Shown here one piece after another: positions 22,371 through 32,023 of a stretch of DNA of 40,551 nt (its first letter is position 1; every line of letters begins with the position of its first letter). The stretch covers positions 1-40,551 of the forward strand of contig DJFY01000086.1 of the NCBI GenBank assembly GCA_002431545.1. The letters are read 5' to 3'. This DNA is from Cellvibrionales bacterium UBA5860 (GTDB lineage: Bacteria; Pseudomonadota; Gammaproteobacteria; Pseudomonadales; Porticoccaceae). Position numbers and translations under genes: made by a program. The notes beneath the pieces are model-generated. The model did not search any database and was not told the DNA's origin. It worked only from the letters and a program-made list of their open reading frames with translations.

Positions 22371-22751
22371 TTATCCCCGGCGAGGATGCTGCGTCCATGA
22401 GCGAGGCAAGAGCGGAAAGCAGAATGAAAGCAGAAGATTGCCAAAACCAGAGCCACCAGCATTGGCCAACATATCCACTCCATCCATAGACCGATCGCCG
22501 GTTTGTGACTGCAGAATCTCGATCAATCCGCCGAAAGTCAGCAAGGCGATATGTAGACGCCAACGCCAGACCCTTCCCGGAAAAGCCAGCCAAGCCAGGA
22601 TATAAAGGGCAGCGTAGGTCACAAAATGGATGAGCTTGTCGGCACCAGCGAACAGTTCTATGCCCCCGGGAGACCGCAGGGAACCGTAGATCACTACAAT
22701 CAGCGCAGTCGCCAACACCACGCGCCAAACCAACAGAGGCGGAGAAAACAT
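22371..22751 (-). CDS. VanZ-like membrane protein
   Basis: This protein is about 126 aa with three to four TM helices. The VanZ-family signature is present: DKLIHFVTYAALYILAW, then GGLIEILQ, and the acidic DRSMDGVDMLANAGG before the last helix. The family is named after a teicoplanin-resistance protein, but most members have no known role. The start is set at ATG 22751 (MFSPPLLVW), which makes TM1 the N-terminus; ATG codons at 22787 and 22829 are also in frame and there is no decisive ribosome site. It is coupled to the DUF815 ATPase downstream. Confidence 0.75.
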   Translation of the reverse strand: MFSPPLLVWRVVLATALIVVIYGSLRSPGGIELFAGADKLIHFVTYAALYILAWLAFPGRVWRWRLHIALLTFGGLIEILQSQTGDRSMDGVDMLANAGGSGFGNLLLSFCFPLLPRSWTQHPRRG

Positions 22752-23063
22752 AGCGACGTATCCACAACCTTTGAATTCGCATCGCATTATATGGAAAATC
22801 ACCCCTGCTCGATACGCATTGCGCTCCAACGTGGTCGAGGAGCGAGCTGTGTGTCAAACCGGCGCCCTGCGACATTATGCCGCCACCGGTTGTCCAAATC
22901 CCCAGGGGGAAAGTACCAACCTGTTGCCATAATTGCTAGAATGCGCCGGTTAAATTTGGCTAACCCAAGTGATACTGCGGGGTGCACCCGCCTGATTTGG
23001 TTCCTGTAAAACGCAAACCATTATCAACGGGCATACTAAAACAATAGTTCAAGAGAGGTAGTT
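22752..23063. other. Divergent intergenic region between VanZ-like and acyl-CoA ligase genes
   Basis: These 312 bases between divergent genes should hold both promoters. TAGAAT occurs at about 22936 toward the ligase without a good -35, so I do not call a promoter. No gene with a ribosome site is evident. The ligase has a clear AGAGAGG Shine-Dalgarno site at the right edge. Confidence 0.5.
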
Positions 23064-24602
23064 ATGGATCAAGGTCTGGGATACTGGCTGACCAAGCGAG
23101 AGCTTATTTCCGGCAATCGTCTCGCGGTGGTGAACCGGCACAAACGCTTTACCTACAAAGAAATGAACCGGCGTTGCAACCGCCTGGCCAATGCCTTGCG
23201 CGACAATGGTGTGCGCCCTGGCGACCGCGTTGCTTCGCTTTTGATGAACGGCCACGAGCAGCTGGAGCTGATTTTCGCCGTAGCAAAACTGGGCGCGATC
23301 TTCCTGCCCATTAACTACCGTCTGACGGTACCGGAGATCGAGTACATCATCGATGACTCCGGCTCCCGGACGCTGTTTTTCCACGACGAATTCCGCCATC
23401 TGGCCGAAGGCGTGAACGAACTGCGAAACTTCGATAACTTTATCTACTGCGGTAACGCCCGCGCCTGTGACGACGACGCCGACTATGAAGCTTTCATCGC
23501 CAGCGGCGAAGACAGCGAAATCAACGCCGCGGTCAGCGCCGACGACGTTGCCCTGCTGATGTATACCTCCGGCACCACCGGCCGGCCCAAGGGCGCCATG
23601 CTGACTCACGCAGCCCATGCCGCCAACGTTTATCACACGACGCAGCGCCTGCCCATCCACGCCGACACCGTGTCTCTGGGTGTGGCGCCCATGTTTCACA
23701 TCGGTGGCACCAGCGTTATCGTCCTGCCGACCCTGTTCCAGGGCGGCACCGTGGTTACTCTGCCGGAATTCGACGCCGTTAAGGTGCTCGAAGCCACCGA
23801 GCAGGAAGGCATCACAGGCCTGTTCTGTGTTCCGTCAATGTGGCAAATGATCGTCGAAGAGCTCGACAAAAAAGACTTCAACCTCAGTTCCATCGAATTC
23901 CTGATGACCGGCGCCGCACCAACGCCGCTGAAGATTCTCGCCTACTTCAAGGAGCGGGGCCTGGATATCTACGAAGGTTTCGGCATGACCGAGATGGCAC
24001 CTCTGGTGACCATCCTCGACAAATGGGATTGTGAGCGTAAAAACGGCTCGGTGGGCTATCCGGCGTTTTTCGTCGATGTCCGCACCATCGATGAGGAAGG
24101 CAAGGACGTGGGGCCCAACAATGTGGGTGAAGTGATCTGTCGCGGCCCCAACATGCTCAAAGGCTACTGGAACAAACCCGAGGCCACAGCCGAGGCCCTG
24201 CGCGGGGGCTGGTATCACTCAGGGGATCTGGGCTACCTGGACGACGAAGGCTTCCTCTACATCGTCGACCGCAAGAAAGACATGATTATTTCCGGCGGCG
24301 AAAACGTCTACCCCGCAGAACTGGAACAAACCATGTACCAGAACGAAGCCATCGCCGAAGTCGCCGTCATCGGTGTACCCCATGAAAAATGGCAGGAAGT
24401 TCCCGCTGCCTGCGTGGTCCTCAAGGAAGGCGCTTCTCTTACGGAAAACGAACTCATCGAGTTCTGTAATGAGCGCCTGGCCCGCTTTAAAGTGCCCAAG
24501 GCCGTTTACTTCCTCGACGAGCTGCCCAAATCCGGCGCCGGCAAGATCCTCAAGACCGAGCTGCGCAAATCCCACGGTGGCATCACGGTCGCCGCTAAAT
24601 AG
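23064..24602 (+). CDS. Acyl-CoA synthetase (AMP-forming, fatty/aryl acid-CoA ligase family)
   Basis: This 512-aa ANL-superfamily enzyme has the phosphate loop YTSGTTGRPKG (about 168-178), GFGMTE (A5), a GWYHSGDLGYLDDEGFLYIVDRKKD stretch around the hinge, and the C-terminal catalytic lysine in PKSGAGKILK (A10). It would activate a carboxylic acid to its CoA thioester via an acyl-adenylate. The short N-terminus and motif set resemble FadD3/long- or medium-chain ligases of degradation pathways. The substrate cannot be read from sequence. It is monocistronic: its own ribosome site lies upstream and a very strong terminator directly downstream. A role in oxidising acids derived from hydrocarbons would fit the Cu-MMO, but the genes are 13 kb apart. 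Confidence 0.92.
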   Translation: MDQGLGYWLTKRELISGNRLAVVNRHKRFTYKEMNRRCNRLANALRDNGVRPGDRVASLLMNGHEQLELIFAVAKLGAIFLPINYRLTVPEIEYIIDDSGSRTLFFHDEFRHLAEGVNELRNFDNFIYCGNARACDDDADYEAFIASGEDSEINAAVSADDVALLMYTSGTTGRPKGAMLTHAAHAANVYHTTQRLPIHADTVSLGVAPMFHIGGTSVIVLPTLFQGGTVVTLPEFDAVKVLEATEQEGITGLFCVPSMWQMIVEELDKKDFNLSSIEFLMTGAAPTPLKILAYFKERGLDIYEGFGMTEMAPLVTILDKWDCERKNGSVGYPAFFVDVRTIDEEGKDVGPNNVGEVICRGPNMLKGYWNKPEATAEALRGGWYHSGDLGYLDDEGFLYIVDRKKDMIISGGENVYPAELEQTMYQNEAIAEVAVIGVPHEKWQEVPAACVVLKEGASLTENELIEFCNERLARFKVPKAVYFLDELPKSGAGKILKTELRKSHGGITVAAK

Positions 24603-24621
24603 CGCGAAAACAAAAAGCGCG

Positions 24622-24673
24622 AATTAAAGCCACCTTGCTGAGTGATAACCTGCTCGGCAAGGTGGCTTTAATT
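24622..24673. terminator. Strong bidirectional terminator
   Basis: A 17-bp perfect inverted repeat (24622-24638 with 24657-24673) has the core AAAGCCACCTTGC/GCAAGGTGGCTTT and AATT at both outer ends. It lies 20 nt past the acyl-CoA ligase stop and can act in both directions, also serving the convergent aminotransferase gene. The rest of the gap to 24833 shows only a weak GCCCGC/GCGGGC pair near 24742-24775. Confidence 0.85.
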
Positions 24674-24833
24674 ATTGGGATAACGACCGCCGTCCCGGCG
24701 ACCCTGAATGCAAGTTTATTGCGATGACTCGAGGCCAGATTCGCCCGCTTCGGCTCTTTTTGGGGCGGGCGGGGCTGCCCTTGTTTAAAACCAGCCTGGA
24801 TGTTCGTCGAGCCCGAACGTCGCGCCCTTATAG

Positions 24834-26027
24834 CTAGCGGGTTACCGCCGCGATTGCAGTAGCCAGATAGTCGACGTTGTCGCGGTTGATCCCGGCGATA
24901 TTGATACGACTGGAGTCCACCATATAAATACTGTATTGCTGGCGCAATAACTGGACCTGCTCTTTTGTCAGCCCTAAAAACGAAAACATGCCGAATTGCC
25001 TGGCGATAAAGGCATAGTCGCCGCTGGCCCCGGCCTGAGCAAGTTTCTCGACGAGCAGCTCGCGCAGCGTGTTGATACGTTCGCGCATGCCCCCCAACTC
25101 ATCAACCCAGGACTGGCGCAGCGCCTCATCGCCGAGAATCAAGCCAACTATTGCCCCACCATGCGAAGGCGGCATGGAGTACATGCCCCGAACCACGTTA
25201 TTGACATGGGTGATCGCTGCCTGGCTCTGCTCCGCTCGCGCGGACACTACAGACAAACTACCAGTGCGCTCGCGATAGAGACCAAAATTTTTGGAACAGG
25301 AACTGGCCACCAGAAGCTCTGGCAGGCGTTCCGCCATCAAGCGCACACCAAAGGCATCTTCTTCGAGCCCCCGACCCAGGCCCTGATACGCCAGGTCAAT
25401 GAACGGCAGAAATCCGTTTCGTTCAGCCAGATCGGTTATTTCCCGCCATTGGGGTTCGCTCAGGTCAGCACCACAAGGGTTGTGACAACAGCCGTGTAAG
25501 AGTACGACATCGCCCTGGCCCGCCGCCTGCAAAGCAGACATCATTTCGTCAAACAGAACCTCGCCTGAACCAGGCCGATAGTATGGATACGTCGCCAGGT
25601 CAACACCGGCATTACCCAACAGGGGCACGTGGTTAGGCCAGGTGGGATCACTCACCCATACCTTCACGGCTTTCGCGCAACGCAGGAGAAACTCCGCACC
25701 GACACGCAGCGCGCCACAGCCCCCGGGCGTTAGCACAGTATGGGCCCGTCTGTCCGCCAGCGCCGAATGACTCGCGCCGAAAATCTCACGGCGAATACCT
25801 TCGTTAAACTCGGGAACGCCTGCCGGACCGATGTAGGCCTTGGTCTGCTCCGCGTGATGCCAACGCAACTCCGCTTCCTTAACGGCCTGCATGATGGGTG
25901 TATCGCTGCGCTCATTGCGATAAACGCCAACGCCCAGGTCGACCTTGTCGGGGTTGGCATCGGCATGAAAATCCGCGATCAGACCCAGGATAGGATCGGC
26001 AGGTAAGGGCTGAATATGCGCAAACAT
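24834..26027 (-). CDS. Aspartate/aromatic amino acid aminotransferase (class I)
   Basis: This 397-aa PLP enzyme has the AspC/TyrB pattern: DKVDLGVGVYRNE near the N-terminus, YIGPAG, HGCCHNPCGADLS, and the PLP lysine Lys246 in SSCSKNFGLYRERTG. The length equals that of E. coli AspC and TyrB (396-397 aa). It transfers amino groups between aspartate, tyrosine or phenylalanine and 2-oxoglutarate; AspC and TyrB specificity cannot be separated here. The ATG has GAGG 5 nt upstream. Confidence 0.93.
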   Translation of the reverse strand: MFAHIQPLPADPILGLIADFHADANPDKVDLGVGVYRNERSDTPIMQAVKEAELRWHHAEQTKAYIGPAGVPEFNEGIRREIFGASHSALADRRAHTVLTPGGCGALRVGAEFLLRCAKAVKVWVSDPTWPNHVPLLGNAGVDLATYPYYRPGSGEVLFDEMMSALQAAGQGDVVLLHGCCHNPCGADLSEPQWREITDLAERNGFLPFIDLAYQGLGRGLEEDAFGVRLMAERLPELLVASSCSKNFGLYRERTGSLSVVSARAEQSQAAITHVNNVVRGMYSMPPSHGGAIVGLILGDEALRQSWVDELGGMRERINTLRELLVEKLAQAGASGDYAFIARQFGMFSFLGLTKEQVQLLRQQYSIYMVDSSRINIAGINRDNVDYLATAIAAVTR

Positions 26028-26151
26028 GGGAACCTCAAGATAATGCGCTTGCAGGGATATGTTCAGCTGACAAGCATCAGATATAAAAGCGGCCTATTGT
26101 AGCGTTATTCGTACGGTGCTTCCTGCGTTAAATAAACGGACCCACTCTGGA

Positions 26152-26823
26152 TCAGACATTATTTAGGGCCCGCAAACGCGCCATTGTCCCAACATCAGAC
26201 CAGGAACCCCGATAAATCTCACCACTGATCCTGGCCGACTCGATTGCGGGACCAAGAATTTCGCGCAGCGGGAAGGTGTGGGCCGCCACGGGAAACTGGG
26301 AAAACAGCGCGGGATCGACTACAGACAGCCCACTGTAAGTAAACCCCTGGCTGGCCTCGGGCCGGGGACGCACCAGGCCGGATTCACCGAGGCAATAATC
26401 GCCACTGGCATGGTGCTCGGGATTCGCGACCAGGATTAGGTGCGCCAGCACCTCGTTCAACTTATATTTTGCCAGCACTTCGAACGGAAAGTCGGTCCAG
26501 ATATCGCCACTGATGAGGACAAACGGCGTGTCGCCAAGCAGCGGCAGCGCACGCTTTATACCGCCACCGGTTTCCAGTGGCGTAGCCTCGCGCGACCACA
26601 AAATATTGACCCCGAATCGCGAACCATCTCCCAGTGAGTTTTCGATTTCTTTTCCCAGCCAGGCGGTATTGATGACCACATCGTTAATGCCGGCCTCGGC
26701 CAGGCGCTCCAGGTGATAGACAATCAGGGGTTTACCTCGAACCGGCACCAGGACCTTCGGAACGCGCTCAGTCAGCGGCCGCAGGCGCTTACCGTAGCCT
26801 GCCGCGAGAATCATTGCTCTCAC
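26152..26823 (-). CDS. murU: N-acetylmuramate alpha-1-phosphate uridylyltransferase MurU
   Basis: This 223-aa nucleotidyltransferase has the sugar-1-P pyrophosphorylase signature LAAGYGKRLRPLTERVPK and the acceptor loop KVLVPVRGKPL. The short length and its place directly after amgK identify it as MurU rather than mannose-1-P guanylyltransferase. It makes UDP-MurNAc from MurNAc-1-P in the peptidoglycan recycling route that bypasses fosfomycin-sensitive de novo synthesis. The GTG start at 26823 overlaps the amgK stop by 4 bp (GTGA); ATG at 26814 is an alternative. Confidence 0.9.
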   Translation of the reverse strand: MRAMILAAGYGKRLRPLTERVPKVLVPVRGKPLIVYHLERLAEAGINDVVINTAWLGKEIENSLGDGSRFGVNILWSREATPLETGGGIKRALPLLGDTPFVLISGDIWTDFPFEVLAKYKLNEVLAHLILVANPEHHASGDYCLGESGLVRPRPEASQGFTYSGLSVVDPALFSQFPVAAHTFPLREILGPAIESARISGEIYRGSWSDVGTMARLRALNNV

Positions 26824-27863
26824 AGATCACCCGCCGTCTGCCAGTTCCGGTACCAGTCCCGCCGCTGAAGCGGTTGACTTAAAGTTGTTTCGAACCAGCG
26901 AAAGAAATCGCTATATTCCTGGTAGCTGGAGGCGATTTCCAGTGTATAGCGAATCATGATAGGCAGGAGTTCCAGGTATCCGCGCTTACCATCTCGCAGC
27001 CAGAGGCGGGCAAATATTCCCAGCACCTTGATATGACGCTGCAAACCCATCAAGTCAAACCATCTGCGAAACTGTTGTTCGCTTACCCCAGACTCGACAA
27101 TACCCAATGCTCTGGCCCTGGTCAGGTAATCCACAAGTCCCCGTGAGATCAGTGCCTCTGGCCAGTACACATAGCGATCGCGCAGCAAGGACACCAGGTC
27201 ATAACTCACTGGTCCGATAACTGCGTCCTGAAAATCAATGACACCGACATCGCCGTCCTCAAGGGCCAGCAAATTGCGACTGTGAAAATCGCGATGCACG
27301 ACGACTTGGGGTTGCTCCAGTGCGTTGTCGACAAGCTGTGCAAAGCATTTGCGCAGCAGTTGCCGTTGATCCGTCGAAAGCCGTTGCTCGAGAAGCCCCC
27401 CGACGAACCATTCGGGAAACAGTTCGAGCTCCTTCAAAAGCACTTCGGCCGAGTAAGGGGGGAAGATGGCCTCGTCATGAGGCATCTGTTGTATTTTCAA
27501 CAAGGTATCTACGGCCGTGTCGAGCAAAAGCTCCGGCGATTCGCAACACAGCAGGCCGGAATATAATTTTGCGCCTAAATCTTCCTGCAGCATAAAACCG
27601 TGTTCGTAATCGACAGCCAGGATTCGGGGCGCGCGCACGCCGGCATGTCTAAGCGCCAGATCTATGGCGACGAACGCAACGTTATTCTCCAGGGATGGCG
27701 GCGCATAGACCGCTATCGTTGACGGCGTGCTGTCGACGCGAAAGTATTGTCGAAACCCGGCATCACCGGTGATAGGCTCGAGTTTGACTGGTGCGCCATC
27801 GCCGGTCTGTTCAGTGGCCAGGTACTTATCCACCCAGCGTTGAAGTGCTTCGCGATCCGACAT
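26820..27863 (-). CDS. amgK: N-acetylmuramate/N-acetylglucosamine kinase AmgK
   Basis: This 347-aa kinase has the aminoglycoside-phosphotransferase fold: a catalytic loop VVHRDFHSRNLLA and a metal-binding VGVIDFQDAVIGPVSYDLVSLLRD. AmgK phosphorylates the anomeric carbon of MurNAc (and GlcNAc) recovered from the cell wall. The pairing with murU, divergent from lptD, is the arrangement known from Pseudomonas. Phosphotransferases of this fold have many substrates, so the specific call rests on the neighbour. Confidence 0.9.
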   Translation of the reverse strand: MSDREALQRWVDKYLATEQTGDGAPVKLEPITGDAGFRQYFRVDSTPSTIAVYAPPSLENNVAFVAIDLALRHAGVRAPRILAVDYEHGFMLQEDLGAKLYSGLLCCESPELLLDTAVDTLLKIQQMPHDEAIFPPYSAEVLLKELELFPEWFVGGLLEQRLSTDQRQLLRKCFAQLVDNALEQPQVVVHRDFHSRNLLALEDGDVGVIDFQDAVIGPVSYDLVSLLRDRYVYWPEALISRGLVDYLTRARALGIVESGVSEQQFRRWFDLMGLQRHIKVLGIFARLWLRDGKRGYLELLPIMIRYTLEIASSYQEYSDFFRWFETTLSQPLQRRDWYRNWQTAGDL

Positions 27864-28041
27864 TTATGATCCAGAGACAGCAGAAGGCCCGCATTTTAAC
27901 TCAAGCCGGGAACGAACTCTCCCTCGCAGCACAAGTTCAGGTAGAATGTCGCGCTGGATTTTCCGTCAGTGAATCGGTGTCGAGGCAGATCGAATCTACA
28001 TGCTATTTCGTCAAAATAATAACCAGACAGCCAGCCATCGA

Positions 28042-30699
28042 ATGAGCAACAACACCGCGCGTCGCCGCTTGCTTAAGCTGCCACTGCTAACAGGTTTCTG
28101 CCTTACCGTGAACGTCCTGGCGAGCAACGTCCTTGCCGACGAACAGAAACCCGGGACCAATGTGGAAAATCCCGACGCTCACCAGCAGTGGCGATGCCGG
28201 GCCGGCAGCGACGGCGGATGGGAATGCACGCAGATCAGCGCGCCCGGGCCCACGTATCAAAAACCCGAGCGCCTGACCCCCACGCGCACCGCTTCTGCGG
28301 CACCGGCAGACGAACCGCGAGTGCAAGTGGTGCGCAACCTGGACTGGGTCGATGAAGCAGCGTTGACCCCGGAGCAGCAGCGGGATCTCGAGCCAGGTTG
28401 CTGCGGCACTTATATCGAACCGCCACGCGACTACGAAGATGCCGACCTCGACCCCGAACAGGCTTCTCTACGCGCCAGTGCCACTAACACCGAGGCCCAG
28501 GGCAATGTCGCGACATTTACCGGGGACGTGCAGGTATCTCAAGGCTTTCGCCAGGTACGCAGTGACCTGGCTGTGGTGGACCGAGACCAGCGCACAGTCG
28601 AACTTAGCGGCAACGTCCAGTTTCGCGAACCGGGCCTGTTGATGCTTGGCGACCGCATGCAGGTTAATATGGACACCGACGAGGTGGAAATCGACGACGC
28701 TACTTTCGTCATGCATGCCCAGGGCGCGCGCGGCAAGGCAGGCAACTTTAGACGCGACACGGAAGACCAAATCTACATCGACAATGCTGAATACACCACC
28801 TGCGAACCCGGCAACAACGCGTGGCAACTGGTGGCCTCGCGCGTGCAAATCAATCCCGATACCGGCATGGCCACAACCCGGCATGCCAGGGTCAAAGTCA
28901 AGAATGTGCCTGTTCTCTACATGCCATGGCTGCGTTATCCGATCGACAACCGACGCGCCACCGGCCTGCTCTTTCCGGAATTCAATATCGGCGACGAAAA
29001 CGGGGTCGACTACGGCCAACCGATCTATCTCAACCTGGCACCCAACTACGACGCCACTGTCACGCCGCGTTACGTGCAGGAGCGGGGAGAGATGGTGGAA
29101 CTCGAGCTCCGCCACCTCTCGCGTTTGACCGAGTCAACCCTAGGTGGCACCTACCTCCCGGATGACGACGGCGGCGATGACAGCGACGAGGATTTCCCGG
29201 GACGCCAGTCTTTCGCTGGGCAAGACCGCTGGCTGGTCAATGCCGACCACACCGGGGGCTATGGCAAAGCCTGGCGCACCCACGTCAATTACACCAAGGT
29301 CAGCGACGAGGAATATTTCCGCGATCTGGGCAGCACGACTTTGCAGGCCAGCAGCACCACCCACTTGCTGCAATTGGGCGAAGTCAGCTACCACCTGAAA
29401 AACTGGCGTGCAGGCATCAAGGGCGTGGAATACCAAACCCTGATTAACAACACGCAGCGCCAGTACCGGCAGTTACCCAGAGTGGATGTGGACGGCAGTT
29501 ATCGCTTTAGACCCGCGGGCCTCGATCTCGAACTGGACCTGGGCCACCACTACACGGTCTTCGACCACGACGATCCAACTCGGATCGTCGGCGACCGCTT
29601 CCGCGCCGATTACGCCCTGACCCTCGATAAGCGCTGGCTTTGGGGCTATGTGCGACCCACCGTCAAAGTCAAACACGTCAGCTATAACCTGGATGACCCG
29701 GTGACGCCTGGGGCCGACGACAACCCTTCAGTCACCGTACCGGTCGGCATCTTCGATGCCGGGCTGTTTTTCGAGCGGCCTACGACGCTGCTAAAAGGCA
29801 ACATACAAACCTTCGAGCCGAGAATCTATTTCCTGTACTCTGATTTCGAGGAACAGGAGGAACATCCCAATTTCGACACGTCGAGCCTGACCTTTTCCTA
29901 CCAGCAGTTGTTTCGGGATGACCGCTTCTCCGGTGGCGACCTTATCGGCGACGCCGAGCAGGTCACTATTGGCTTCACCTCGCGCTTACTCGACGCTGCA
30001 ACAGGTATCGAAAAACTCAGAGCCAGTATCGGGCAGATTTTCTATCTCGAAGACCGCTATGTCTCGCTCGACCGCTCGCTGACGAAAAGTCTGCTCGAAT
30101 CCCTTGGTGACCCCAGCGCACTGGGTAGCCAGGCACAGCGGGACATCGCAGCGGATCTACTGAGCGACGACTCGAATATCGGTGCCGAATTCGCAGTTTT
30201 TGCAGGCGAGCATTGGCGCCTGCTTTCCGACGTGCTGTACGATGACGACAGTGAAAAAATAGACAAAGGCAGCTTCAGCCTGCGCTATAACAACGAACGC
30301 AGCGCCATCTTCAACCTGGGCTATCGCTATACGCGCCGTAATCCACGCACATTTGCCGGCAGGATTTTCGACACACATATCGAGCAAGGCGATATTTCGA
30401 CGATCCTGCCGCTAAGCAGTAGCTGGAGCCTTATTGGACGCTGGAACCACGATTTCACCAACAGCCGCGAACTGGAAGTATTCGGCGGAGTCCAATACAG
30501 AAGCTGCTGCTGGAGCACCAGTGTCATCGTTCGTCGCTGGCTTGACCGGGACGACGATCTGTTTATCCCCGAGGAAGAACTGGAGTACGATGAAGGTATT
30601 TTCTTTGTCATTCAACTGAAAGGACTGGCCGGTACCGGCGCCAGTGTAGAGAGCATTTTGCGTGATGGCATTTACGGCTACGACCAACTTTCCCGCTAG
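28042..30699 (+). CDS. lptD: LPS-assembly outer membrane protein LptD
   Basis: This outer-membrane protein is about 885 aa with a signal peptide (LLKLPLLTGFCLTVNVLASNVLA). A Pseudomonas-like N-terminal segment carries WRC...WEC, and an OstA/LptA-like beta-jellyroll follows (ALRASATNTEAQGNVATFTG style repeats). The large C-terminal barrel contains the conserved Cys-Cys pair (RSCCW) needed for inter-domain disulphides with the N-terminal cysteines. With LptE it inserts LPS into the outer leaflet. I prefer ATG 28042 (MSNNTARRRLLK) as start because it begins the signal peptide; an in-frame ATG at 28000 would add 14 residues, and neither has a strong ribosome site. Confidence 0.94.
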   Translation: MSNNTARRRLLKLPLLTGFCLTVNVLASNVLADEQKPGTNVENPDAHQQWRCRAGSDGGWECTQISAPGPTYQKPERLTPTRTASAAPADEPRVQVVRNLDWVDEAALTPEQQRDLEPGCCGTYIEPPRDYEDADLDPEQASLRASATNTEAQGNVATFTGDVQVSQGFRQVRSDLAVVDRDQRTVELSGNVQFREPGLLMLGDRMQVNMDTDEVEIDDATFVMHAQGARGKAGNFRRDTEDQIYIDNAEYTTCEPGNNAWQLVASRVQINPDTGMATTRHARVKVKNVPVLYMPWLRYPIDNRRATGLLFPEFNIGDENGVDYGQPIYLNLAPNYDATVTPRYVQERGEMVELELRHLSRLTESTLGGTYLPDDDGGDDSDEDFPGRQSFAGQDRWLVNADHTGGYGKAWRTHVNYTKVSDEEYFRDLGSTTLQASSTTHLLQLGEVSYHLKNWRAGIKGVEYQTLINNTQRQYRQLPRVDVDGSYRFRPAGLDLELDLGHHYTVFDHDDPTRIVGDRFRADYALTLDKRWLWGYVRPTVKVKHVSYNLDDPVTPGADDNPSVTVPVGIFDAGLFFERPTTLLKGNIQTFEPRIYFLYSDFEEQEEHPNFDTSSLTFSYQQLFRDDRFSGGDLIGDAEQVTIGFTSRLLDAATGIEKLRASIGQIFYLEDRYVSLDRSLTKSLLESLGDPSALGSQAQRDIAADLLSDDSNIGAEFAVFAGEHWRLLSDVLYDDDSEKIDKGSFSLRYNNERSAIFNLGYRYTRRNPRTFAGRIFDTHIEQGDISTILPLSSSWSLIGRWNHDFTNSRELEVFGGVQYRSCCWSTSVIVRRWLDRDDDLFIPEEELEYDEGIFFVIQLKGLAGTGASVESILRDGIYGYDQLSR

Positions 30700-32023
30700 G
30701 CGGACACAACGCGGTGTAAATCCGCAGACTCCCATCGGCTGGCAAAAGCCTGTCGCCTTGGTGATACTCTGGGCAACGCTGGTGGTCCCGCCGATGCTGA
30801 GCGCCGAACCGCAAATGCTCGATCGCATCGTGGCCATCGTCGACGAAGACGTCGTCATGGCCAGCGAGCTCGAGGAGCAGGTCGATATCCTGACTCGGCA
30901 ATACGCCAGTGCACAAAGACCACTACCACCACGAGACAGACTGGTTCCCCAGGTGTTGGACAAACTGATTCTCGATCGATTGCAAATGGATATCGCTCGA
31001 CAGTCGGGTGTCGAAATCAGCGACCAGGAGCTTAACGAAACTCTGGCCAATACTGCGGCTCAGCGAGGCATCACGCCCGAGGAATTTGTACAGATGGCCG
31101 TCGAAGACGGCATCACAACAACACAGTTTCGCGAGCAATTCCGTCAGGAAATTCTCCTCTCGCGCGTGCAGCGGGGCATGGTTGACCGGCGCATCGAAAT
31201 CACTGATCAGGAAATTGAAAACTTCCTCAAATCCGACCAGGGCAGACTGATGGCCTCACCGGATGTTCACGTCGGCCATATTTTATTGCGACTTGCGCCC
31301 TCTGCCGATGAGAACACGGCCAACGAGGTGCTGACGAAAGCCGAGGAGTTAAGACAACAAATCATCGGCGGCGAGAAATTCAGCGATGTCGCCCTGGTCA
31401 ATTCGGCCGGCCCCAATGCCCTCAAAGGTGGAGACCTGGGCTGGCGCAAAGCCGCTCAATTGCCTACTATTTTTACCGAGGTCCTGGATAATCTTGCGCC
31501 CGGTGAAATCAGTACGCCCTTGCGTAGCGAAGCTGGTGTCCATCTACTGATGTTGTACGACCGTCGCGGCGCGGACGATCGCCTCATTGACCAAAGTAAA
31601 GCACGACACATCCTGCTCAAACCCAACGCCATTCGCGACGATCAGGAGACCCGCGAATTAACGGCGAATCTGCGCGAGCGCATTCTTGCGGGGGAAGATT
31701 TCGGCGAACTGGCCCGCGAATTCTCCGAGGACACGGGCTCGGCCCTTAAAGGCGGCGATCTCGGCTGGTCTGTTGCTGGTCAGTTTGTCGCCGAGTTTGA
31801 AGATGCTATTAATCGACTCAGTATCGGAGAGATCAGCGAGCCAGTAAATACCCAATTCGGTTGGCATATCATTGAAGTAACAGAGCGCCGTAAACAAGAC
31901 TTCAGCGACAAAATAAAACGCAACCGCGCCATCAGTCAGTTGCGGCAACAACGCTTCGCCGAGGAACTGCAAGTCTGGCTCAATGAGCTTCGGGCAAAGG
32001 CATATATCGAAATTAAGTTATGA
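30662..32023 (+). CDS. surA: Periplasmic chaperone/peptidyl-prolyl isomerase SurA
   Basis: At about 453 aa it has a signal peptide after a longer-than-usual N-terminus (hydrophobic segment about 30-48). A SurA N-terminal chaperone domain starts at LDRIVAIVDEDVVMASELEEQV. Two parvulin domains follow (each with HVGHILLRL or ARHILLKP, and GGDLGW), then the C-terminal helix. It escorts unfolded outer-membrane proteins, including LptD, to the BAM complex. The GTG at 30662 or the adjacent ATG at 30665 starts inside the end of lptD (38-bp overlap), so it is coupled to its client. Confidence 0.95.
   Translation: MMAFTATTNFPARRTQRGVNPQTPIGWQKPVALVILWATLVVPPMLSAEPQMLDRIVAIVDEDVVMASELEEQVDILTRQYASAQRPLPPRDRLVPQVLDKLILDRLQMDIARQSGVEISDQELNETLANTAAQRGITPEEFVQMAVEDGITTTQFREQFRQEILLSRVQRGMVDRRIEITDQEIENFLKSDQGRLMASPDVHVGHILLRLAPSADENTANEVLTKAEELRQQIIGGEKFSDVALVNSAGPNALKGGDLGWRKAAQLPTIFTEVLDNLAPGEISTPLRSEAGVHLLMLYDRRGADDRLIDQSKARHILLKPNAIRDDQETRELTANLRERILAGEDFGELAREFSEDTGSALKGGDLGWSVAGQFVAEFEDAINRLSIGEISEPVNTQFGWHIIEVTERRKQDFSDKIKRNRAISQLRQQRFAEELQVWLNELRAKAYIEIKL

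Noticed and set aside
22371..22875. 170-aa minus-strand ORF overlapping the VanZ-like gene
   Set aside because: It is another frame of the same stretch without the VanZ motifs.
28468..29115. 215-aa minus-strand ORF inside lptD
   Set aside because: It is antisense to a clear LptD domain and its His/Val-rich composition is typical of reverse frames.
30412..31050. 212-aa minus-strand ORF over the lptD/surA junction
   Set aside because: It is a Ser-rich reverse-frame shadow of two well-identified genes.
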